A stretch of 64,000 nucleotides of DNA, taken from the NCBI GenBank assembly GCA_013397865.1, contig VZTI01003778.1, positions 1,462,573 to 1,526,572 on the forward strand, written 5' to 3'. Shown here in pieces: positions 49,455 to 62,900 of the stretch. The notes beneath the pieces were generated by a model, which was not told the DNA's origin, made no database searches, and saw nothing but the letters and a program-made list of their open reading frames with translations. The translations under genes were made by a program, and so were the position numbers. Position 1 is the stretch's first letter, and every line of letters begins with the position of its first letter. This stretch comes from Struthidea cinerea. Taxonomy: Eukaryota; Chordata; Aves; Passeriformes; Corcoracidae.

Positions 49455-49530
49455 TAAATCACAGACCTACTGCAAACTCTGACCAGTTATGTGCCCTTGG
49501 TAAAGTACAAGTCCCATTCCAAAATGGTCT
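49455..49530 (+). mobile_element. Possible MIR-like relic, sense
   Basis: 'aactctgaccagttatgtgc' and 'ccttggtaaagtacaagtcc' parallel the MIR core 'cactgacctgctgtgtgacc' and 'ttgggcaagtcacttcacc'. Only the core is recognisable. Confidence 0.3.
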
Positions 49531-51111
49531 ACTGGAAGGAGTTCTGGGAATTTCTGAAGGATTAGAGTAAAAACGTTCCACTATTATTTTTTCTGTCTTA
49601 ATTGTTATTTCCCTAACTACCGTAATTTCTTTTAATCTGTTACATTTAATATTTTATTTAGGTGTTTTAGGCACTTCAGGTCAGAAAGGTCCAAGAGCAG
49701 TACATTTTTTTTAATGCAGAGAGAGACAGTTTCTAGTATTACTCCATTCTGAAGGAGAATAGCTGAAGTTCAGAACACTAGCCTTATTCATACCATTTTT
49801 TGAACCCTGGCTTTCTCCCCCATATACTTAGACCTGACCCAGGCATCATGCAAACAACTTGTAAGCACACACCTGTCAATCATTGGTTGCAGCAAAGGTA
49901 GAAATTTATGAGTAAAACAATTTTTATCTACTAATAAAGAAAACAAACTAGATGGATGCTTACTGGAACACATGGGCCAAGGTTGCTAACAGATGTACTG
50001 AACAACATCATCTAAGCTTTGGAGGTTAGTAGAATTTCAACACCATTCAATTTTTAGGCCTTTAATCATTAATTTTGGCACATGCACACAAGGTTTTTGA
50101 CAACTCAAACACTAAATATATATACATATGTACCTAGTGATGTGCAAAGGTATTTCCCCAAGAACAATAGGGGACACATGATCCTAAACCAGAGTACTTA
50201 ATATTATCAGCCCATGAGAGGTTTCTGAAGATGCAGCCTGTACTTTTATGTCATAGTTACAATGCCTTGACTCAAGAGTTTTCCTGAAAAATTATCTCAC
50301 TGTGCCGTGTACTTGAGCCATTCTCTGCTTAAGTTACTCCAGAAGAAAGAGAGAACTGTCTCATTTTAACTGGTTCAGTCCATGCCCCCTGAGATACAAA
50401 CAGAGGCAGTCTCCACATTTTCCCCAAACACAACAAGCAAGACCACATGTGCAAGTAGATGAGAACAGGGAAAAATTTTCCTTGAAGGACTGCTAACAGT
50501 TCCATGATAGACAGGAAGAGCCCCACGAGTCTCACAGAAGAGATTTCACTTGTGCTCCAGGTAGCATTTCCATATCAAGAAAGCCAGAAGGCTTGCAAAG
50601 CTGCAGACCTGCCACAAAAGAACATTTACTTGTTGATGTATGGTTTATGCTACATACAGTAAAATAAATGAAGTCAATGAATGTTTTACAAGTGTGATGT
50701 TAGTATTCTGTAAAGGATATTTCTCCATTAGAAAACCCTGATACTTAAAATGGATTCAGAGGGACTAATAAATTGGTCCAGTAGGTGTTAATCAATAACA
50801 TAAATGAATAACCAATGAAAAACTGCCACTAGTATGCCAAAGGGGAAATCATCCAAGAATGAAATCTGTGCAATAATACAAGTGCATTGTATCCTTCAAC
50901 AAATACGTGTAAAGCATACTGGATAGGGACCAATTCCCAGTACAAAACTATGTGCTCCTTTAGACTGCCTCAAAATACCTAATTTTATAAGGAACTTTTT
51001 ATAGAAGAGATTTTTTTTTTCTAATTGTAAGCACTGATATGTTGAATTCAAAGATGCACATATGCTGCGCTTGTGCACTGGATATTTTGTTTAAATTTTG
51101 TAGGGCTTTCA

Positions 51112-51154
51112 NNNNNNNNNNNNNNNNNNNNNNNNNNNNNNNNNNNNNNNNNNN
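51112..51154. other. Assembly gap, 43 N
   Basis: Forty-three consecutive N residues. The flanks (tagggctttca on the left and atgtttaattattc on the right) are not low-complexity. Open frames spanning the gap are meaningless. Confidence 0.99.
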
Positions 51155-54100
51155 ATGTTTAATTATTCTTGCAGACAGCTTTTTGCCAGAGCTCTGAACC
51201 CTAGAGGAAAATCCCTGGAGATTTACATGAAAAAAGCTGGCGTTGCCTCTTATTTGCCTATTGAACGCACGCACAGTGACAGATTGTTTGGATGGGCAAA
51301 GCCTATCCTGTCTTAACATCTGAAACATCTGTCCAAGATCCTCAGACAGTCTGCATCCATTTACAAAGCTCTGACTTTGCTCAGGTTTATAATACTTGTT
51401 TTACAGTGCTTACAGCACTGCCCACAGCTTCTGCAAGAGCTGAACTTGCCGATTTTTGCCACTCAAAATTCCCTCTCAGGCACAAAACACTAATCTTCCA
51501 AGTTCATTTGGCTGTCTGTTTTAAGACTTTTGGCAAAAACCCACAGAACACCTGGCACAAATTTTTATATTTGAAATTAAACCAGACACAAAATCTATAT
51601 GTGAAATGCTTGAAGTTATTGGAATTACTTCCTTTATGTAGACAGAGGAAGACAGAGGAAGCTGAACTACATCTTTCATTTTCCAGCAGGGACAAATGAA
51701 CTAACATCTTCTAGGATTATTTTTGTCCTTTGTATTAAACATTTCCCCCACTGCCACCAAACCACCACAGGCTCTCCTGGCTGATCACATCTCCACAATC
51801 TCTCATCCAACAATACTAAAGGAGTGGCTGCCATAGCAGCCAGAATTTTGACTCAGGATTGGCAACACTGATGCTGAATATTTGGATTATTATCAGAAGA
51901 CAGGTCAAAAATGCCTAAGATGTCCAGAAAAATTTTACATCTTGCAAGGGATGTGGACATCAATATCAAGTTTTGTCTTCCATGAAGACTCAATGGCTAC
52001 TTTTTGCCAACACTGGGGCGATAAAATCCACATTCAGTAAACTTGATCTTCTAAAGCCTCACACAGCAGTGCTATAGCACGAGTTGTCAAAATTCATGCT
52101 TGTCTTGGAAAGTGCTGAGAAGCAGCTTGTCAGAAAGGGGCCTGCTGGTACACAAAGCCTAAAGGCAGTCCAAAGCTGCTAACCTTCCCAATGAGGGACA
52201 AATACCCTTCAGAGCAGCACTGCAATTTTACAGGTACTGATATGCGATGCTAATCTCAGCACCACAAAACCATATCACCACTCAATTCAGCCAGTGTTCA
52301 AACCTCAGGTGCTTTTTCAGAGAAGTTGTGCCTTTACTGTTCATTCAGCAACTGGCATAACCTCTCTGCACTGGGGATCTGAAGGCTTCACTGCCTTATA
52401 TTAACATATTTCTTTTTAAAACCTATATTCCTTTGGATCAGATAGGTGTGATAGTTCATCTAAAAATCAGGAAGCAAATAATGAAAGACTAAACAATAGA
52501 AACCAATGAATACCTTATGCATCTGAACTAAGTATACCAAGGAGTTGATGTAAACAGCCCCCACCCTAACGTGTCACCCTCTTTTATATTATTTCCCACT
52601 CATCCCCAACACATAAAATTATACGGCAAAATCCCCACTGGAGAGAGTTTGGCCTCAAGTCCAAGCTGTCTTTTTACTGTGCCTCCTCAGAGGAGAAAAA
52701 TTGAAGCAGCAGCAGTTTTATATCACCTTCACATTTTCTCTCCTTTATTTCCCTGGTCTAGTCCCACGCACAATAGTTCACACCTAGCTTCACATGGACT
52801 GAGAGTCCACTTCTGGCAGCCAGGAGTTCCTAGCACATTGAAATGTTATAGCCTACTCACTTTTGCTCAAGAAAGGGTGCATACACTGAACAGGAAAGCA
52901 GAAGCCTTTTCAGGCAGCAGAAGTGCCATCCTGGTGACCTTCTGTCAACAGAGGAGTCTTTCAGCCATGGGTTGAGCCAACATTACAGCTACATCACACT
53001 ACCAGGTAGCTGAGCTGGTGAGCTGTCTGCCCATCTTTTCTGCAGTCTAGGGGGAAAAAAAATAACAATAATAATAAATGGGAGGCCTTTGACAGGCAGC
53101 ACAAACAGAGTATGTTTTGTCAGTAACGCCATGTAAATCTAGAAACAGATATGATATGTTGACAGATGTAATAATGTGCAGCAGGAGCACAAGTGTGCCT
53201 AGCCCTCCCACAGGTACCCAGCAAGCTTTTCATACTCAGATCTACAGTGACTGGACACATGTGGCAGGTGCAAGAGGTTTTAAGATTGCCCCCGCATCCC
53301 TGCTGCTCACAGTGGTTTGCTGGCTTTATTTCAGGCATTCATCAGACTCTGAGCCCTTCTAGGCTTGGAATTGATAGCTGCCAGACTGCACACAAGAAGA
53401 CGCTCATTAGAGTTGATGCTAAGAGAACATCAGCACTCCATGTTTTTAAAATTCCGTTCTTTCCCCATCTCTGGATTTAGGAATAAAATTTAAAGCACAT
53501 ATTTTGCAAACGTTGGTTGGTTATTATGGCTTCAAAACAAAATATACTTTAACTTACTCACAGGACACTTGAAATGTTGGATAAAATTCTCCAGGTCAGT
53601 AAGGGACATTAAAGTATTACACAGATATTTTATTTAATACTCCCCTCCAATTCAACTCAAGGTTTGGGGTGTTTCTTTTAATCAGCATGACAGAAAACTG
53701 CCCCCATTCCCATCAAAGTTGATTGTTATAGCTCCCATGTCAACAGCTATTTTAATAAAAAATGAGTTGTGACAAAGTACACAATGAAGAATCTCAGTGC
53801 ATTAAACAACAACAAAAAAAGTGAGAATATCCTACTCTATATACACCTGCCAGACTAATACCTGTCAATCTGCTAATAACTTGAAGATATCCAAATATGC
53901 ACACTGTTTCTAATGCAGCTTTGGTAATTTGTAATAAAATTGGTCTACATTCAAGAAATTTAACATATAATTTCAAGCTATTCTTAAATAGGCATTGATT
54001 ATCTGATATCTTCAGATATGAGATTCAGATTTTATATGTTAATTTTGGAGGTAAAAATTAATCAGTTGAACTGACATTCTTCGCTACTCATATGGCATTA

Positions 54101-57100
54101 TAAAACAGAGCCCAGTAGTGGTGGCTTTTTTAATATCCGTTATACAAATGTTCCCTGCAAAATTCCTCTTCCTTCCAAGAAAAGCATGCACAGTCTTGCT
54201 CCAGCTCCATTTTAGCAAATCTTTGACTCCAATACAAATTACTTTGCTCAACCACATACATATCTCAAAAAACTGCAGTAGTAGATGTGATTAGTGTCAA
54301 TTCTGGCCTTCTATAAAACTTCAAGGACTTCAGTGGCTTAGGCCTATTCAGAAATGTTTACAGATGTCGTTAAAAAATATATCATAATGTTACGGTTTGC
54401 AGAATGATTTCCTGCACTTATTTAGAAATGCCTAAATAAGTGATAAGAAATCACCAGGAAATGAAACAATTCACAGTTGGAATAAAGCAGTCTCCCCAGC
54501 ACCTCCAGGACACCTGCTCTGTAGTATCCCCATTATTCATCATTAAGCCTACGACAGAGAAATAGCAGACCATGAACTCAAACATCTGGACAATTCAACA
54601 TATACCTTTCCTTGGATCCCCTTATAAATATGATTCACATTCTCGGCTTTAAGCAGAGTAAGTTAGACATAACATTACCACCACTGTCACCACCCTGCTT
54701 GCATTTCTACTAATTAACATGACTGCATAAAGTTCATAAATGAAGCCCATCCATTATTTGAGACAAGCTCTGGGCTTTCTATACTTGAATCTACGTGCCT
54801 CTCTGGATATATATTTGTCTGAAGTGACCAACCACACATTCTTCAAAAAGCACTCCCACATCTAACTGCAATCTTGATTGTGCTTCTGCCACCTTTGCAA
54901 GCCTTTCCCATCATTTTTATTTGACACTTGCTATTCGGGTTCCAATTTCACCTGATCTGCAGTTTTCCCCAGATGATTCCACCCGCCAAAAAAAAGCAGG
55001 GGAAATCAGGTGTGAAACAATTCGTCAGCCAAATAGCCAGCACAGATTTTTTACATCTGAAACCTATTAAAGTCATAATGGATAAGGAACTCCAAGATTT
55101 GAACACACCAATCTCCTAGCTCTGCCATAGAGACCTGCAGCAGAGTCTTAACAAAACAATCTATCATGCCCATTATCTGCAAAAGCACAATAAGAAAGCT
55201 ACTCCTACCTCTCTGCCTACAAGAAGCTTGGTAGATCCTACATGAGGCAACACAACAACTTTCTCCAGGGCCTTTTGAGCAAGTTCTGAGAGCAGTAATG
55301 CTCCACACACAGTGTGATACAAGGGTTTCCAGCACCATAGCACTACCTCAGCACAGTGCTGGACCCACACTGATGGGGTCCAGTACCTTGTTGACACAAA
55401 GAAGCTGCTCCCAGACTCAGCTCAGTTGGTTCTTTCTCAAGTAGACCATGCTACCTGGCACATCACAGGTACACACCAAAGCTGCAGCCTTCCAAACACA
55501 CAGCCATGGTGAGGCCACAAGATGGTCACGCATGACAAAACCCAGTCCTCTCTCAAACTGCAAGTATGCTGCTACACAAGAACATGAGGTGGTGATCCAC
55601 ATTGTCTGTTTTAACCACTTTCTGTGGCAATGGGTTGCATTTGTGGCTTTGCAGGGAAAACTTTGTCATAATCCTCAGGAGGACCAAGATTTTGTCCAAA
55701 ATCTTCCCAAATGGATTTTCTTCATCAGAAAGAAAGCATGGAGATATGAACGATACTTGACAAAAAATTATAGAAGTAGGGAAGAACTTTAAGAAAGTGG
55801 ACAACATTATCTCCCAGGATGCTAGCAAATGATTTTAGAGCAAGATGATCATGATATATTGGACAGTTGGAAAGTTTGCCTATTTACAAGGCCCGAGAAG
55901 ACAAAAGCTCCCAAAATGTGCATGTAAGAAACAACTAAATATGCAAATTTTAGCCTTTAAATAAATGGATTTTTTGAATTAACTTGATACAGTTAAGTAT
56001 TACAAGATCAATAACATTTTTATTAATAAAAAGGGAGAAAAAATTAACAAGGGAGTTTTTAGATGTTGGGTTTTTTATATTCAGTGTATACACTTAATAT
56101 ACACCACCTATTAAGAGTCACCAATTCCCTCCCTCCTTTCTACTCACATACTTATCTCCCACAGACAGATAGGTAACGCCTTCAGCCACTGCTGATTTGC
56201 TTTGCTGGGAGAAGTAGAAATATAACCAACTCTCCTCACAATTTCTCCCTAATTTGGTAAGTGATTAATCACCAACAAGAATGATGGCAATGCCCATCTC
56301 TTCAGTGGATTATGTTATCACTACAATAATTTACACTGCTAAATTCGTGTGTGGTTCAACTCACACTTCACTCAAATATTCAACTAATGAGAGCTTTCCC
56401 CTTCATATTCCTTGCTGTAACAGCAGCCTTTCCAAGTCACAGGAAATCTCTGCAACCACTATTTAACTCTACAGTAGCCTTAATGATTGAGGTTTTTAAA
56501 CCACCTATATCATCCCAACTAAAGAGAAGTGAAAATAAAGTGAAATTTGGACATGCATTTATCACCCATATCTCTCCCCCTGCCAAGTACCCCACAGTGC
56601 ACACACATTGAACTGAACCTTGCACAGAAAAGTAAGATACATGCAATGACACTTGTTAATTAAGCCAGCAGTAAAAGCATCTGTCTGAAAATAAATGCAG
56701 AACATCCCAGCACAGCCAGAAACATTTGGGCCTACATTTAGTGTACAGTCTGTGTTACACTCTGTGGTGGTACAGCCACAGGCACCCTGCCTAGGCCACA
56801 CTGTGATTCTCTGACCTACCCAAGACACTGATTCCTGACATGCTTGGAGGATGCAGTCCAATAGGATTATTTAGCAGATTCAGTCACTCTGAGTTCTTGC
56901 TCAGCGGTCTGTGGCAGGTAACGTGCTCTCCATTCGATTTCATTTACAGCAACCAAAGGGAAGCATTTCAATATCTTTTCTGCAAATGACATTGTCCACA
57001 CTATAGAGAAAATAGATTATCCCTCAGAAATAGGAAGTCAAGTACTGCTTGAAGTCAAATTTGAAAAGAAAAAAAAAAACATTTTACTGCTCTACATGAC

Positions 57101-59880
57101 AGAACTTTGGTCACTGCAAGACATCCAAGCAACATAGAATTGACCCCTAAAAGCCAGCGTGACATTCTGACAGTGATGCATTGCTGTTCCTTATGTCAAG
57201 GGAGTGCACATCAACAGCTGGCTGATGCAGGAATTGGACACACATCCTTTTGCTGGAATACAACCTCCTTACAGGCTTTGCCTTTATTCCAGCCTGTCAG
57301 GAGAATTTCTTCCACTGCACCCAAACATATTGCAAGTGTTTCGCCTGTTTGATGAAACAGCAGCTCTTCATTTGTTTCCTCCCAAAGTGCAAGATGCAGC
57401 CCCAGGGAATCTTCCTTGCACATCAAGCATTCATAGATGAAAATGTAATTTAAGGCAACTACTTAGATAATAAGCAAAGCTACAAGACTCTCTGTTAATA
57501 GATGTGGTTTTCAAAAAGCTGACCTAACCTTATGGGATGCTTTCCACTTCAAATAGGCAGAATCAAGAGTCCACGTAGAATTTCTTTCATAAATTTCATT
57601 TGATATGTTTAAAATACATAGTTTATGACAGCTCTATTACGAGAATGAAAAAAGCACTTAAAAGTGTTGTTGAATATTGGAATGTAAATCTCAGAACTCC
57701 TCATCTTATGAAGTCTTTTTGTGTGCATGAAACACAGTTCAAGTATTTCCTAGAAAACGGATGACAAATCCAGGTGTAATCTTTAGATAAAGTTATTTCA
57801 GTTGCCTAATGCCTGTAAAATTATAGCTGTGCCTGGTCCTAAATTTGATGGCCTTTCAACATATCCATTATAAAAACAGTTTTCAGGGTCTTATAACCCA
57901 ATAATAAAAATTTGATTCAGGATGCATCTTGGCATAAGAATGTTCAGACCAGAATATACAAGCAAGCACCCACAGATAAAGGGGACTGCATTTTGCTCTG
58001 GGCATAGGATCCAGGCTCTCTTCCTAAAAAGATGATATTTGCATTTACAGAGTTCATATTCATATCATTCACATACATGGGAACAGTTTGAAGAGAATAG
58101 CAAGCAACCTGCATTTCTACCTACCTGGCCTGTAAGTCTGCACTGAGCAACTGAAGAACAAAAGCCCTTGCTTCCGACAGTAAAGTGAAAGGCATGTAGA
58201 AACTCAAACAGTATTTTAACATGTTTAAAAGAGTAAAAATAAAAATCAGCTCTTAAAAAAAACTACAAAAAAAAAAAACCCTAAAGCCTGTTTCTAAAAG
58301 ACATTTTCCTGATATGCAATACTACTTTAAAGTTAAAATAAGAACCACTTAGCTACTGCACTAAATTCCCCAAATTACTATTTTTTAAACTTGATCTAGA
58401 AAAGAATAAGAGGATAGGCCACCCTGATGAGGCCTTCCTGCTGGTCTTGGGCAAAGGAATAATGTAAATTGAGAAGCCAGATCTGATCCTAAAAACTCTT
58501 TTCAACAACGTGAGCCTCTGGCAAGAGCAAAGGGAGAGGCTGGCTGGTTATTTTAGCCAATGCACATGTGCTACTGCCTGCAGCTCACAGCTGCTGAGTT
58601 AGGCAGTGGGAGCAAAAAGACACGTGGGCAGGCATCTTTAAGCAGGAAAAGATACAAGCAGCAATCTTTGGACTCATATTTCAAATGCACCAGTGTCCAG
58701 CAGCTCTCCAATCCAGCATCACAGCAACAGGCACCACTTTGATTTCATTGTGCCCAACCACAAATTAAACAACAGAAGTGTTTGCCCACTCCACAGTATG
58801 GCACCCTAGGAGACTGCCAAACAGATTAGGATTAGGGTTTCACCGGCTCTGAAAGTCAAGTAGGAAGAGAAGCAGCTACGGTTGAGAAGAACATGGGTAC
58901 CCAAAAACCAGTCATCCCCATTCCTGCTCTCTTGTGTGTTTTAAGCACAGTGAAAAGCCACCTTCCAGAGATTAGACCCATGTCATAGTGGAGAGAAGGC
59001 TAATCTTTCCCACACCCCACCATTCAGAGTTTACAACATAACAAAAGAGACAAAATGCATGCAAGTGTGACCAAAAAATCCACAAAGAAAAGAAATATCA
59101 GGGATAATTATAAATACCCACGTGTAATCTGACTATAGGAACAACTCAAGTAACAACCAAATCATATTAAAATCAGCAGGAGACCAGGAGGAGAAGGGAA
59201 GGCGCAGCTCAACTATTTGGTGTTGTTTAACTTTTGCCAGTTTCAAGTGCCCTTTACAAACATCCATCTTTCCTTTTCCAGCAGCCTATTTCTATTATTT
59301 TTGTGGTTCTGAAGAGGAGCAGGGGGTCTGGCAAGAGGATTCCTGCTCATTGCTATTTGCCAAACACAAGTCATAAACCAAATTATCTTTTTCCACTGTT
59401 TCTGGAGCTGTGCTCTAAACAGCAACACTCTCCCCAACTAATGCACACATACCTCACCCCTAACCTCAACAACAATCACATATGAGATGAGTTCTCTTTG
59501 GTTCTATCTCTGCCAGGAGGCTTCCATGACCTGAGATGTACTTGGGACATTGCCAGGTGGCTCATCTCCTACCCTTTTATTTGTAGCTAGCAAAGGTATT
59601 TTAATAGAATGTACAGACTCTTTACTATTCACAGTTGGCATTTAGATCTCTGCCTCGATGAGCTATGTATCAACAGCCAGGCACCGACTCACCAAAGAGC
59701 TCCTAGCCTTTTTCAGATATCAGGACGTTGTCACAGAATGAAAAAAAATCATAATCTCTATTTGAAACAGCAACTCTAAATTTTGCTATTTAGAACTAGA
59801 TGCAAATCCAAGTCAAAACAGCTACTGAACTGCCTAGTCCAGTGATGACACAACCCCAGGTCTTGCTATGGTAAGTTGTT
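51155..59880. other. Unique non-coding DNA after the gap
   Basis: No gene is recognised. A 135-codon plus-strand frame at 51292-51699 begins with ATG in a poor start context. It has fairly even codon use but matches no family, and chance predicts about one such frame in the window. G/C-richer patches near 52.6-53.4, 55.1-55.8 and 57.1-57.45 kb carry open frames on both strands. The one at 57273-57414 has a good donor and is listed separately. Confidence 0.65.
57273..57414 (-). other. Candidate coding exon, unidentified (low confidence)
   Basis: A 142-base minus-strand segment lies between TTGATGTGCAAG and AAAGCCT|GTAAGG, a near-consensus donor. The frame starts in phase 0 and runs 47 codons plus one base. 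The translation is acidic and helix-like: LGLHLALWEETNEELLFHQ and then LAICLGAVEEILLTGWNKGK. It has a coding-like codon pattern with many GAA, GAG and GCA codons. The acceptor pyrimidine tract is interrupted. The plus strand is also open here, which weakens the case. I recognise no family. Confidence 0.23.
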
Positions 59881-59937
59881 GGGGGGGTGGGGGGTGGTGT
59901 TTGAGGGCTTTGTTTGGGGCCTTTTTGGGGGGTGGGG
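59881..59937 (+). other. G-quadruplex-type G-rich tract
   Basis: Successive G runs of 7, 6, 3, 4, 6 and 4 lie at 59881-59887, 59889-59894, 59905-59907, 59916-59919, 59927-59932 and 59934-59937, with T-rich loops of 1 to 10 bases. A GTAAGT sequence lies just upstream (59871-59876). G runs just inside an intron are a known type of splicing enhancer, so a plus-strand intron start is possible, though no exon is proven. Confidence 0.6.
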
Positions 59938-62900
59938 TATGCATTAATTTCTAGTAATATAATCAAAATGCCTCTTTTGCAATTGAGAGCAACTTAAAAC
60001 ATAGTGGGTGTCAAGATTCCTTTCATTTCAGTAGATAGCTGTCCGAGTTCTGCTTTCCCTCTTGCTCTCCCAGGTCCTTTTCATCATCACATTATTATGC
60101 TGTATCAGTTAACATAAATAATGCCGCAGTAGCTAAGTCCCCAGTAATTTATCATATATCTCACTAATGAGAAAATTAAGATAAGATGACATATTTTACT
60201 AAGAACAAATTTAAGATACCATCTCTGTTGTTCTATACGCTTAAATGCACATTTTATATGAAAAAGCCTATACCACTGCTGTACAAGTGTACTGTACCAG
60301 ACCCATGTGCCTACAGAATCTGTAGTAATTGTGTGCTGCATCTAGTCAAACACGAAGAAAGGCTTATGTGCCTGAAAGCTTGTCTTTTTTGGCCTCCCCA
60401 TCCCAATTCAGACACCTGACTGGCAGGAAATATACATTTGTTTGGGAGAGACAACATACCACCACTGTATATAATCAAGTATAGCAAGCAGATCCTTGCT
60501 TCTTTACACTTTTCTTTAACAGATGCTTTTTTTTTTTTTAAAGGTGTGAGGTTACTTCTTTAATTGAAAAATGCCTTTCTGTTGCAAAAGCAACCATCTG
60601 TAGTTCTCCACACTTCTTGAAGTATCCTCTACACCCTCCCTATTAACTGACCCCAATTAATCAACACTCAATTTACAATTGTTTTCTTTTTCAGACAAGT
60701 ATGGATGCTTTACTTCCACACCATAGCAGCTGAATAGAGCACAGGAACATACTAAATCTATAGAGTCTCCTAGTCTCTGAATCTTCAGAAATGCAAGTAA
60801 AGCCATGACAGGCCATGCTCAAAGACCACAGAACCTGAATATGGATTTATTGTTTGTATCATTAAATACAGCAGTACCTCTAAAAGCAGCATCCTGGAAG
60901 TACAGGGAAATTAGATCAAAGAAAACATGGAAGTACAGAAAAGTACTAGTAAGTCACAAAGTGAAGAGCATGGGGTTCAAACAGAATAAACACCAGTAAC
61001 AAACTAACCACAGCAATATGGTACCCTTAGAGCTCTTAGAGGAATCATTGCTTCCCCTTCATGTTAAAAACCAAGCCTGAACACAAACACACACACCCCT
61101 ACTAAAGACAGCCTAGGAAAGGCTCTGTAAAGGCAAACCATTCAGGTTCACTTCACTTTGAGCCATAAAATAACTGCTGTTACTCTGAAATTGTTCATAC
61201 TTTACTTAAAAATACAAAATACATTCTTCTGTGGTACAGGACTATGAACCACTGATCTTGAAGTTTCAAATTATGAAAGTCTGAAGGAAGAAACAGCCTT
61301 AAAAATCACTAAGGACAAAGATGTTCGGGACAGAACACGTGTGATGGCCTCTCTGATCAAGAAGAGCCTCAAGATGTTCTGTGACAGGAAGCACAGAAGT
61401 CCAAATATCAAGATTATCCAAAGCTCTGAGTTCCATGCTTTGCAAACTACAAACCATAAGGTTTTTATTATAAATACTTAGAGATTCTTTCAGTATATTT
61501 GCACATGAGACACTGCTGCGTTCACAACCAATTCCACCATTACAGTTTGTGTGGGTTTTTTGTCAAAAGACGTCAGTCGTTTTCTGGTTAAATCTGCTCT
61601 ATCCACAGCATTTCAAACATTTGCCAATCATGTGCTTTTGAGTGCACACACAGTGTCCCTATGTGTGTATATATATACTTCCGTGTTTTTTGTGTAATAC
61701 CTGGTATCTGAGGAATACTCTACTTGGAAACAAGTATTTACATCACAGTCCCTACTAAAACTAGAACTGGATAACTGGATTTTACGCAACATTTAGATAC
61801 CATATCGTAAAGTCAAGCACTCTGTTTTACACACAAGTCCACAGGAAAATTTTAAGAATTCAAATTTAAGGTATCGGTTTAAGTTCTAAAGAAACTTTAG
61901 GGGGTTAAGTAAACCATTACAATCAGCAAAATTGGAGTATTCCTGGAAACTTTCATCTTTATCCAAAAGCAACAGTTTAGTAGAAGGTGTTTTTAGTACA
62001 GTCAGTACACATTCCCCTAACACATCAAGATACATATACAGAGATGTATAGAACACCAGAGATGAAATTATTTAGGACTGAATGCACAGGTAACAAGAGG
62101 TTAAACTCTGTAGTTAGGCCAAATTCCATTTTATTTGTAGTATATTCTGTGAGAACAAATCAAAATTCAAACCCAAGAACGTTTTTCAAAAAAGCCACAA
62201 TAATTTTTTTTTTTTTTAAATACTTCCAGTATTCTTGGCTGCAGAATCTCTCCTGGCTGGAAGACAGATTAAAAGCAAACCAGAAACATCAATTAGAAAT
62301 ATGCCTGCTCTGATACCAGATTAAAGAGACTGAACTCTTTTGTTGGGAATTACCTAGAGTAACATGCATCCTCATTTTACTTTTGGCTTGAGTGCCTCCA
62401 CTAGCCTGCATTTCAAACCCTTCTTTTCATTCAGCAATCTTAACACATTTTAAGCAGATGTATTGTCAAATGTATTACATGCCAATCTGTTTATCATTAA
62501 AATGAAAAATCAATATGTCCAATTCAAGCGTAAACAGGAGTTGAATGTTCAAGCTGTCATTGAAGATGACATATAAATATAGAATATGATTTGTACTTGG
62601 CAAATCATTATTTCCTGAAAAGGACAACAGACAGTAGCAAGAAACTTTTCACAGCAAGTCAGTATAGTGCCACTTATGGCCAGGGAATTAATTTTATGAA
62701 TGCAGAAAGATACCTATGCAGCCAAAAGAAGCAATGAGAAAACAACCACTGTTAAATTTAACCATTATGTATGTTTAGCTGATGAGAGAACATGAAGCTT
62801 TATGTTACTGGTCTGAGTCCAGATTTTTATTCAAAACAGGAGTACTGAAAATAAGAACTTTAAAAAATACTACAAAGTTTCAGTTCTGGACCATTAATTT

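Larger units (their letters stand above)
43151..51111. other. Unique A/T-rich non-coding DNA up to the assembly gap
   Basis: No gene is identified. It contains an old-repeat relic near 45.1 kb, a possible MIR scrap near 49.5 kb, a 16-base tandem duplication at 48224-48255 and a T run near 46.55 kb. A plus-strand splice-bounded frame at 45790-45886 is listed separately. A minus-strand segment at 44685-44822 is open and ends at CAGAG|GTATAC, but its acceptor is poor (CTGAG). The G/C-richer patch at about 47.5-47.8 kb has a 69-codon frame that matches nothing known. Confidence 0.65.

Noticed and set aside
55051..55828. Overlapping open frames on both strands, considered as a retroviral or transposon remnant
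   Set aside because: No polymerase, integrase or LTR features could be recognised on either strand.
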